A stretch of 12,924 bases of DNA, taken from assembly GCA_005885025.1 (NCBI GenBank), contig VAYC01000067.1, forward strand, positions 12,134 to 25,057, read 5' to 3'. Shown here one piece after another: positions 7,217 to 12,924 of the stretch (its first letter is position 1; each line of letters starts with the position of its first letter). This DNA is from Actinomycetota bacterium (lineage in GTDB: Bacteria; Actinomycetota; UBA4738). The translations under genes and the position numbers were made by a program. The notes beneath the pieces were generated by a model. The model saw only the letters and a list, made by a program, of their open reading frames with translations. It was not told where the DNA came from and searched no databases.

Positions 7217-8229
7217 GCCGGCGCGACCTGGCCGTCGACCTCGGCACGGCCAACACGCTCGTGTTCCAGCAGGGACGAGGCGTGGTCTTCAACGAACCCA
7301 CGCTGGTGGGCGTCGACGTCCGGACTGGGGCCGTCGCGGCGATCGGACGGGAGGCATGGCACGCGGCGGGAGAACGGCCCTCGGAGTTGGTCGCGGTACG
7401 TCCCCTGCGCCGAAGCGCCATCGCCAACTTCGAACTCACCGAGCAGTTCCTCCGGCTCATCTTCCGAAGGGTCGGCGCGTCCCGCCTCCCCAAGCCCCGG
7501 GTCCTGGCGGCCGTCCCGTCGGCGCTCACCCCGGTGGAACGCCGGGCGGTCGAGGATGCGCTCACCTCGGCGGGGGCCAGGTCGGTCAGCCTGGTCGACG
7601 GGCCATTGGCAGCGGCGATCGGAGCTGGTCTGCCGATCCACGACCCCGTGGGGAGCATGGTCGTCGACGTGGGAGGCGGGACCTCCGAGATGGCGATGCT
7701 GGCGCTGGGCGGCGTGGTCATCTCCCGGGCCGTCCCCGTCGGCGGCCTGGATATGGACGAGGCGATTCAACAGCACTTCCGGAAACGCTACGACCTGGCC
7801 ATCGGCGAAGGTGCGTCCGAGCAGATCAAGATCGAGGTCGGCTCGGCCTACCCGGCCGCCGACGCCACGTCAGCGGAGGTCAGGGGCCGCGAGCTGGGAA
7901 CCGGCACCCATTCCACTGTGTTGGTGAGCGCCGAGGAGATCCGCGAGATCCTGGCCAACTCGGTCGAGCTGATCGTTCGGGCCACTCGGGAATGCTTGGC
8001 CGACAGTCCTCCCGAGCTGGCCCACGACATCCTGGAGACCGGGGTGTTCCTGACCGGCGGGGGAGTCCTCCTTCGGGGGCTCGATATGCGCCTGGCTCAC
8101 GGCTGCGAGGTTCCCGTCCAGCTCGCGGAGCACCCCCTGACCACCGTCGTCGCCGGCGTGGGGCGGCTCCTCGACTACGAACCCGACCAGCGAGAGGCCT
8201 TCCTCACCGCCCACCGTCCCGTACCATAG
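7213..8229 (+). CDS. mreB: MreB/Mbl-family actin-like protein with altered catalytic site
   Basis: A 338-residue bacterial actin homologue of normal length. In rods MreB filaments on the inner membrane face direct lateral wall synthesis. Nucleotide-site motifs are clear: phosphate-1 DLGTANT (9-15), phosphate-2 DVGGGTSE (152-159) and the adenosine motif LTGGGVLLRG (280-289). Also present are VGGLDMDEAI (177-185) and IGEGASEQIKIEVGSA (197-212). The start is fixed, because the only in-frame stop upstream is that of moaE and no other start codon lies between. Odd point: canonical LIEEPMAAAIGAGL reads LVDGPLAAAIGAGL, so Gly130 replaces the catalytic Glu (Glu140 in Caulobacter MreB), while Thr157 (Thr167 there) is kept. 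There is no N-terminal amphipathic extension. mreC, mreD, rodA or a PBP do not follow; a membrane protease gene does. Confidence 0.92.
   Translation: MSRRDLAVDLGTANTLVFQQGRGVVFNEPTLVGVDVRTGAVAAIGREAWHAAGERPSELVAVRPLRRSAIANFELTEQFLRLIFRRVGASRLPKPRVLAAVPSALTPVERRAVEDALTSAGARSVSLVDGPLAAAIGAGLPIHDPVGSMVVDVGGGTSEMAMLALGGVVISRAVPVGGLDMDEAIQQHFRKRYDLAIGEGASEQIKIEVGSAYPAADATSAEVRGRELGTGTHSTVLVSAEEIREILANSVELIVRATRECLADSPPELAHDILETGVFLTGGGVLLRGLDMRLAHGCEVPVQLAEHPLTTVVAGVGRLLDYEPDQREAFLTAHRPVP
8222..8227 (+). promoter_or_regulatory. Possible -10 element (TACCAT) at the end of mreB
   Basis: TACCAT overlaps the last codons of mreB; its final T is the first base of the TAG stop. It lies 10 nt before the GTG at 8238. 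A start 7 nt downstream would give a leader of about 3 nt. It could drive the protease and UPF0182 genes independently of mreB. Confidence 0.35.
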
Positions 8230-8237
8230 GCGCTCCC

Positions 8238-9296
8238 GTGGACCCACCGATGGCCGCCCCCGAACGACCGGACGCGGATGCGTCTGCCTCGCGGTTCGAC
8301 GCGCAGGCTCCGGCCTTCCCCTGGCGGAAGTTCGCCTTCGTCGCTCCGGCGGTGCTCTTTGCCGTCGTCCTCTACCTGGTCCGGCTGCCGTACTTCGTCA
8401 TCGCTCCCGGCCCCGCGGAGGACGTCGAACCTCTGATCCACATCGACCAGCACCAGTCTTACCCTTCCGACGGCCACCTCCTGCTCACCGCCGTGAGTCT
8501 GTACCAGCCCAACGCATACGAAGCCGTGTGGGCGTGGATCGACAAGACGGAGTCGGTGGTTCCGGAGAGCGACATCCTTGCCCCGGGCGAGACTCAGCAG
8601 CAGCAGATCCAACGGGGCCTGTCCCAGATGGACACGAGCAAGATCGACGCCGCGGTGGTGGCTCTGAGCAAGTACGCCGGCTATCCGAAGCAGCATGGAG
8701 AGGGAGTTCTGGTGGAAAGCGTCCTCCCGGGTTCGCCGGCAGCCGGCAAGCTGTTCGCCGGCGACCTGATCGTGTCGGTGGATGGAACCGTCGTGAAGGA
8801 TCCGGCCCAGCTCGGAACGATCATCCAGGAGGCTGGGATCGGGCACGTCTTGAGGTTCGAGATCCGGGCGGCGGGAGAGACGCACCAAGTCGAGGTGGCC
8901 CCGGCAAAGATCCAGGGCCTGAGCCACCCCGCGATCGGGATCGGTTCCGTGGCGAACTTCCCGTTCCCTCTCGACATCGAGAGCGGAGACATCGGGGGCC
9001 CCTCGGCCGGCCTGATGTGGACACTGGGGGTGATCGACCTCCTGACGCCCGGAGACCTGACCGGCGGTCGGGCGGTGGCCGGGACGGGCACCATCGACCT
9101 GGACGGCAACGTCGGTCCGATCGGGGGGATCGCCGAAAAAGTGGTGGCCGCGGAGCGCGCGGGGGCGGTCGTGTTCTTCGCCCCCTCCTCGGAGGCTCGT
9201 GAGGCCAGCGCCGTGGCCGACCACATCCAGGTGGTCCCGGTCACGACGTATCTCGATGCCGTCCGCTACCTCCAGGACCACGGAGGAAGCCTGTAG
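8238..9296 (+). CDS. Membrane-anchored PDZ/Lon-type S16 serine protease (YlbL-like)
   Basis: A 352-residue protein from GTG 8238; ATG 8250 gives 348 and is equally readable, since neither has an SD. The layout matches YlbL: a short cytoplasmic tail, one membrane helix at about 32-50, and an extracytoplasmic linker with PYFVIAPGPAEDV. A PDZ domain follows at about 153-222 (GVLVESVLPGSPAAGKLFAGD), then an S16 Lon protease domain at about 232-345. The catalytic Ser256 lies in GDIGGPSAGL and Lys301 in GPIGGIAEK, giving a complete Ser-Lys dyad. In B. subtilis YlbL helps remove the SOS division inhibitor YneA. Position after mreB and before the UPF0182 gene suggests an envelope or division role here (inference). 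The mreB stop is 8 bp upstream, so read-through transcription is likely. Confidence 0.92.
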   Translation: MDPPMAAPERPDADASASRFDAQAPAFPWRKFAFVAPAVLFAVVLYLVRLPYFVIAPGPAEDVEPLIHIDQHQSYPSDGHLLLTAVSLYQPNAYEAVWAWIDKTESVVPESDILAPGETQQQQIQRGLSQMDTSKIDAAVVALSKYAGYPKQHGEGVLVESVLPGSPAAGKLFAGDLIVSVDGTVVKDPAQLGTIIQEAGIGHVLRFEIRAAGETHQVEVAPAKIQGLSHPAIGIGSVANFPFPLDIESGDIGGPSAGLMWTLGVIDLLTPGDLTGGRAVAGTGTIDLDGNVGPIGGIAEKVVAAERAGAVVFFAPSSEAREASAVADHIQVVPVTTYLDAVRYLQDHGGSL

Positions 9297-9321
9297 TGGG
9301 GCGATCCTGTCCTGCCCGCTG

Positions 9322-9349
9322 TACCCTTAGCGCGCACTCGTAGAGAGGA
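9322..9349 (+). promoter_or_regulatory. Possible -10 (TACCCT) and SD (AGAGAGGA) of the UPF0182 gene
   Basis: TACCCT at 9322-9327 could start a transcript around 9334, leaving a short leader. AGAGAGGA at 9342-9349 is a good SD ending 4 nt before GTG 9354, and it decides that start. The promoter part is weak, because the gene may simply be co-transcribed with the protease 57 bp upstream. Confidence 0.45.
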
Positions 9350-9353
9350 TTCG

Positions 9354-12176
9354 GTGGCACAGTCAGCCAGAACGGTCCGGCGGCGGTGGCTCATCATCGC
9401 CATCGGCGTCGTCATCCTGATTGGCATCCTGCTGTCCGCGCTGTCGGGGTTCTACGTCGACCTTCTGTGGTTCCGGGAGGTCCATTTCTCCGGCGTCTTC
9501 TGGAGCATCTTCTGGTCCAAGGTCCTGCTGGGTTCTGTCTTCGGCGTGTTGTTCTTCGCCTTGCTCACGGCCAACCTGATGATCGTGCGGCGGCTCACGC
9601 CTCGCTTCCGGCCGTTCTCGCCCGAGCAAGAGTTGATCGAACGGTACCGTGCGGCCATCGACCCCTACGCCCGGTTCGCCATCCCCGGGTTCGCCGCCAT
9701 CATCGCTCTGTTCGTGGGGTTCGCCGCCGCTGCCCAGTGGCAGACGTTCCTGCTCTGGAAGTCGGCGGGCGGGGTCGCGTTCGGGGCGGCCCACCTCGAC
9801 CCGGTGTTCCACAAGGACCCCGCGTTCTACATCTTTCGGCTGCCGTTCCTGAAGTACGTCCAGGGATGGTTGTTCGCGGCCCTCGTCGGCATCACGGTGC
9901 TCGTGGGCATCGCTCACTATTTCACCGGCGGCATCCGGGTCCAGACAGTGGGTGAGAAGGTCACCCCGCAGGTGAAGGTTCACCTCTCGGTCCTGCTCGG
10001 GGTGATCCTGTTGGTGAAGGCGTGGGGCTACTACCTGGGCAAGTTCGACCTGCTGGTCTCCGCCCGGGGTGTCGTGACGGGAGCCTCCTTCACCGACATC
10101 CACGCCCAGAAGCCGGCACTGGCCGCGCTCGTGTACATCGCGGTGATCTGCGCCGTCCTGTTCCTGGTGAACATCCGGTTCAGAGGCTGGATCCTTCCCG
10201 TTCTGGGGATCGGCCTCTTGCTCCTGACCTCGGTCGTCGTGGGCGCCATCGTCCCGGGCTTCGTCCAGAAGTTCCGGGTGGCCCCCCAGGAGCTCCAGAA
10301 GGAGGAGCCGTACATCGCCCGGAACATCAAGGCCACCCGGTTCGCCTATGGGGTCGACGTCAACCCGGTTGCCGCGAGCCCCGCGCCCGACCTGACGGCT
10401 GACCAGGTGGCAGCGAACGACACGACCATCTCGAACATCCGTTTGTGGCGCCCCAACGTCCTCCAGCAGACCTACCAGGCCCTTCAGCGGATCCAGCAGT
10501 ACTACGAGTTCAAGGACGTCGACGTGGACCGCTACCCCATCCAGGGGCAGTCCCGCGTGGTGATGCTTTCGGCGAGGGAGGTCAGCCAGAACGGGATCCC
10601 GGGGGGAGGCGGGTGGCAGCAGGCCCACCTGATCTACACGCACGGATACGGGGCGGTGGCCAGCCAGGTGAACACGACGGACGCCTCGGGGGCCCCGGAC
10701 TTCCTGCTCCAGGACATCCCGCCGGTGGGGCGGGCGATCCAGCTCGATTCCACGCCGCCAAATGACCACGGGGCCCAGATCTACTACGGAGAGCTGAAGG
10801 ACGTCCCCTACGTCGTGGTCCGGACCAAGCAACCCGAGCTCAACTTCACGAACCCGAGTGGAGGGGGAATCCTCTCGACCACTTACCAGGGGCAGGGCGG
10901 GATTCCGATGGGTGGATTCTTCCGCAGGGCGCTGTTCGCCTACCGCTACCGAGACATCAACCTACTGATCTCGGGGCTCATCGACAGCCAGAGCAGGATC
11001 CTCATCAACCGCGATATCGGAACCCGGGTGCGCAAGGCCGCCCCCTTCCTGAAGTTCGACCAGGATCCCTACGCGGCCATCGTGAAGGGGCGGCTGGTAT
11101 GGATCTGGGACGCCTACACCACGACAGACCTGTACCCCTACTCCGACCGCCTCGAGCTCGCGACGGCCACCAACCGGGACCTCTTCGGCCAGGTCAACTA
11201 CATCCGTAACTCGGTGAAGGCCGTCGTGGATGCGTACGACGGCACGATCAAGCTCTATGTGGCCCGGCCGGACGATCCCCTGATCCAGGTCTGGCAGAAG
11301 GCCTTTCCGGACCTGTTCACGCCCTTCTCCCAGGCCCCTCCCGAACTGGTAGCCCACTTCCGGTACCCGGAGGACCTGCTCCAGACACAGGCCTTCGAGT
11401 TCGGGAGGTACCACGTCACCGACGTGCCGACGTTCTTCAACAACGGCAAGCGGTGGGCCCTCCCGCCCGGGCTCCCGGACATCGTGAACGGCAAGAGCAC
11501 GGGAACGCTCCGTCCCTACTACGTCCTCATCAAGCTTCCCTCCGACGCGGCGGAGCAGTTCGTGCTGTTCGAACCGTTCACGCCTTCGGGGAGGCAGAAC
11601 ATGGTCGCCTACATCGCGGCGTCGTCGGATCCAGGCCAGTACGGCCAGCTCAAAGCCTTCCAGTTCCCGACGGGTGAGAACGTCGATGGGCCTACCCAGG
11701 TTCGGAGCCTGATCAATCAGGACCCCACGGTCGCCCAGCAGCTCACGCTCCTGTCCCAGCGCGGCTCGGATGTGATCTTCGGAGACCTGCTCATCGTCCC
11801 CATCGAGAACGCGTTCCTGTACGTGCAGCCGATCTTCGTCACGGCCTCCAGTGGGCAGTTGTCGATCCCGGAGCTCAAGCGGGTGGTGGTCGTTCACGGG
11901 GGCAACGTGGCGGTGGCCAATTCGCTCTCCGACGCCCTCGACGTGTCGTTCGGACGGGCCCCCGGCCCCACGCCGGGGGGCGGAACGCCGGGAGCCACCG
12001 TCTCGGACCTGCTGGCCCTGGCGCTCCAGCACTTCCAGAAGGCTCAGCAGTTCCTCCAGCAGGGCAACCTGTCCGGCTATCAGGCAGAGATCAATGCGGC
12101 CCAGAACGCCATCCAACAGGCGAACAACTTGGTGAAGGGCGGCGGTCCCACGCCTTCACCCTCACCGTCGCCGTAG
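9354..12176 (+). CDS. UPF0182 (COG1615) integral membrane protein
   Basis: A 940-residue protein of the UPF0182 family, which is widespread in Actinobacteria and Cyanobacteria and has no settled function. Seven membrane helices fit at about 11-33, 48-75, 108-128, 168-190, 208-228, 255-275 and 279-303. The conserved FYVDLLWF stretch comes right after helix 1 and HKDPAFYIFRLPF around 153-165. A large extracytoplasmic domain of some 560 residues follows (RNIKATRFAYGV, IYYGELKDVPYVVV, PYSDRLELA). After a Pro/Gly linker comes an Ala/Gln-rich helix of about 40 residues. The protein ends in PTPSPSPSP, like a wall-spanning or disordered tail. GTG start with an AGAGAGGA SD. It follows the S16 protease, as in the M. 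tuberculosis Rv3194c-Rv3193c pair (recalled, not checked), so the two may act together at the envelope. Confidence 0.93.
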   Translation: MAQSARTVRRRWLIIAIGVVILIGILLSALSGFYVDLLWFREVHFSGVFWSIFWSKVLLGSVFGVLFFALLTANLMIVRRLTPRFRPFSPEQELIERYRAAIDPYARFAIPGFAAIIALFVGFAAAAQWQTFLLWKSAGGVAFGAAHLDPVFHKDPAFYIFRLPFLKYVQGWLFAALVGITVLVGIAHYFTGGIRVQTVGEKVTPQVKVHLSVLLGVILLVKAWGYYLGKFDLLVSARGVVTGASFTDIHAQKPALAALVYIAVICAVLFLVNIRFRGWILPVLGIGLLLLTSVVVGAIVPGFVQKFRVAPQELQKEEPYIARNIKATRFAYGVDVNPVAASPAPDLTADQVAANDTTISNIRLWRPNVLQQTYQALQRIQQYYEFKDVDVDRYPIQGQSRVVMLSAREVSQNGIPGGGGWQQAHLIYTHGYGAVASQVNTTDASGAPDFLLQDIPPVGRAIQLDSTPPNDHGAQIYYGELKDVPYVVVRTKQPELNFTNPSGGGILSTTYQGQGGIPMGGFFRRALFAYRYRDINLLISGLIDSQSRILINRDIGTRVRKAAPFLKFDQDPYAAIVKGRLVWIWDAYTTTDLYPYSDRLELATATNRDLFGQVNYIRNSVKAVVDAYDGTIKLYVARPDDPLIQVWQKAFPDLFTPFSQAPPELVAHFRYPEDLLQTQAFEFGRYHVTDVPTFFNNGKRWALPPGLPDIVNGKSTGTLRPYYVLIKLPSDAAEQFVLFEPFTPSGRQNMVAYIAASSDPGQYGQLKAFQFPTGENVDGPTQVRSLINQDPTVAQQLTLLSQRGSDVIFGDLLIVPIENAFLYVQPIFVTASSGQLSIPELKRVVVVHGGNVAVANSLSDALDVSFGRAPGPTPGGGTPGATVSDLLALALQHFQKAQQFLQQGNLSGYQAEINAAQNAIQQANNLVKGGGPTPSPSPSP

Positions 12177-12203
12177 TGGTGAAAGGTCAGCGCCGTTGCT
12201 CTG

Positions 12204-12233
12204 TTGCTGTCCGTGCTGGTCTGTTGATAGCAT
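12204..12233 (+). promoter_or_regulatory. Candidate promoter of the initiator tRNA gene
   Basis: TTGCTG (12204-12209), an 18-nt spacer and TAGCAT (12228-12233). TAGCAT is the only TANNNT in the gap after the UPF0182 gene. It ends only 5 nt before the mature tRNA 5' end, which is tight: with the 7-nt spacing seen at leaderless genes the transcript would begin inside the tRNA. Either transcription starts at or just before position 1, or the tRNA comes from a longer upstream transcript. Confidence 0.4.
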
Positions 12234-12238
12234 CCAGA

Positions 12239-12312
12239 TGCGGGGTGGAGCAGTCTGGTAGCTCGCTGGGCTCATAACCCAGAGGTCACAGGTTCAAATC
12301 CTGTCCCCGCGA
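12239..12312 (+). tRNA. Initiator tRNA-Met (anticodon CAT)
   Basis: A full 74-nt cloverleaf without encoded CCA. Acceptor 12239-12245 pairs with 12305-12311, with discriminator A12312. The D stem is GAGC/GCTC (12248-12251 with 12261-12264), including A11-U24. The anticodon stem CTGGG/CCCAG (12266-12270 with 12278-12282) has CAT at 12273-12275. The T stem is ACAGG/CCTGT around TTCAAAT. Three G-C pairs next to the anticodon loop and the A11-U24 pair mark it as an initiator, not elongator Met or kIle. The first acceptor pair is U1-G72, a weak pair in place of the usual C1xA72 mismatch. Weak pairing there is what formyltransferase needs. No Rho-independent terminator is seen behind it. Confidence 0.95.
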
Positions 12313-12386
12313 CGAAGAAGGCACTGCATCGTACGGCCGGGACGCGCGGCTCCCATCGCTCTCCTGTCGGCGCTCCCTCGGTTGGC

Positions 12387-12392
12387 TAGGAT
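12387..12392 (+). promoter_or_regulatory. -10 element (TAGGAT), leaderless start of the DinB-like gene
   Basis: TAGGAT, then 7 nt (GACGGGG), then ATG at 12400. The spacing is identical to the moaE and zincin promoters. It argues for ATG 12400 and against the in-frame ATG at 12391, which would overlap the -10 box itself. Confidence 0.6.
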
Positions 12393-12399
12393 GACGGGG

Positions 12400-12897
12400 A
12401 TGGATCTCCTGGTTGAGTTCTTCCGGCACAACGCGATGATGAATGGGCGCCTGATGGAGGCGTGCCGGCAGCTCTCGCCCGAGCAACTCGGTGCTACGGC
12501 CACCGGGACCTACGGGACCATCGGCGCCACCCTGGTCCACATCGCGAACGCCCAGGAGGGGTACGCGGCGCGGCTGCTGGACACCGAACGGCCCGAGCGG
12601 CTCGCGGAGGACCCGTTCCCCGGGTTCGAGGCCCTGGCGGAACGGTTCGCTCACGGCGACGCACAGCTCGAGGAGGCTGCGACGCAGGCCGGCCAGGATC
12701 GCAAGGTCCAGGTGACCGGTGATGATCCGCCGGGCACGTGGTGGATGCCTGTGCCGCTGTTCCTACTGCAGGCCGTCAACCACGGCACCGAGCACCGCTC
12801 GCAGGTGGCCACGATCCTGACACAGCTCGGGGTCGAGCCCCCTGAGATGGACGGCTGGACCTACTTCTTCGCGAGCGGCCAGATGTTGGAGGTCTAG
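12400..12897 (+). CDS. DinB-like four-helix-bundle protein (DinB/YfiT superfamily)
   Basis: A 165-residue soluble protein of the DinB superfamily, whose members are metal-binding four-helix bundles and include thiol-dependent transferases such as bacillithiol and mycothiol S-transferases. The metal-binding His triad is seen: His47 in TLVHIANAQ, and His128 plus His132 in AVNHGTEHRSQV. The spacing fits the family, and the C-terminal LGVEPPEMDGWTYF is also common in it. The start at ATG 12400 is set by the leaderless TAGGAT spacing; ATG 12391 would add three residues. It stands alone after the initiator tRNA gene. The exact substrate cannot be told from sequence. A thiol-transfer role is an inference from family only. 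Confidence 0.88.
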   Translation: MDLLVEFFRHNAMMNGRLMEACRQLSPEQLGATATGTYGTIGATLVHIANAQEGYAARLLDTERPERLAEDPFPGFEALAERFAHGDAQLEEAATQAGQDRKVQVTGDDPPGTWWMPVPLFLLQAVNHGTEHRSQVATILTQLGVEPPEMDGWTYFFASGQMLEV

Positions 12898-12924
12898 CCT
12901 CTCTAGGTCAGCTCACCGCGACCG

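Noticed and set aside
6673..7776. 367-codon minus-strand open frame across moaE and the start of mreB
   Set aside because: It covers the divergent promoter region plus two well-supported genes and has a shadow-type composition rich in Asp, His, Gly and Arg.
7356..8237. N-terminal extension of the S16 protease frame through mreB
   Set aside because: The extension is the +2 frame of mreB, Arg/Gly/Pro-rich. The real protease begins at 8238 or 8250, just before its membrane helix.
9363..10832. 489-codon minus-strand open frame inside the UPF0182 gene
   Set aside because: Its translation is dominated by Asp, Arg, Gly, His and Val without domain signs. The plus-strand frame has clear membrane helices and family motifs.
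10962..12116. 384-codon minus-strand open frame inside the UPF0182 gene
   Set aside because: Same reasoning: biased composition, no recognisable motif, and fully covered by the plus-strand gene.
12898..12924. Short palindromic-looking sequence after the DinB-like stop
   Set aside because: CTAG-containing repeats here do not form a stable stem, and the window ends before any downstream context.

Overview
This is a high-GC chromosomal segment whose gene families point to an uncultured or little-studied actinobacterium-like lineage. The evidence is a UPF0182 membrane protein, a DUF2342 zincin, a PDZ/S16 (YlbL-type) membrane protease, an actinobacterial-style long nucleoside permease, and a repeated TANNNT -10 element about 7 nt before ATG (leaderless transcription). 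No mobile element, CRISPR array, phage gene or rRNA was seen. The content looks like conserved core genome, not an accessory island. Layout: (a) 1-3021, plus strand: the end of a BMP/NupOPQ-type nucleoside ABC importer, made of the C-terminal ATPase half and two permeases joined by 4-bp stop/start overlaps. (b) 3059-4632, minus strand: deoC (deoxyribose-phosphate aldolase) behind an uncharacterised protein with a flavin-reductase/PNPOx-like C-terminal half. Nucleoside uptake and deoxyribose-phosphate breakdown thus sit side by side, in convergent orientation. (c) 4720-5472, plus: an unrecognised membrane protein. (d) 5483-6673, minus: a DUF2342 zinc metalloprotease-like protein with HEVTH. (e) 6757-12176, plus: moaE, mreB, a membrane-anchored PDZ/S16 serine protease and a UPF0182 membrane protein. 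(f) 12239-12312: initiator tRNA-Met(CAT), then a DinB-like protein at 12400-12897. The zincin, divergent from PDZ/S16 protease plus UPF0182, recalls the M. tuberculosis Rv3195 / Rv3194c-Rv3193c neighbourhood (from memory); here moaE and mreB lie between the two arms. Points most worth a second look: four genes at transcription-unit starts carry TANNNT-N7/8-ATG with no Shine-Dalgarno sequence, while the operon-internal genes have one. The MreB has Gly where canonical MreB has the catalytic Glu of the EEP motif. Two mini-ORFs of 6 and 5 codons link the moaE stop to the mreB start by consecutive overlapping stop/start codons. The initiator tRNA carries a U1-G72 pair with its only -10-like element almost touching the mature 5' end. 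I do not see a clearly new multi-gene defence or metabolic system. The best candidate for an undescribed functional unit is the envelope module zincin / MreB / S16 protease / UPF0182.
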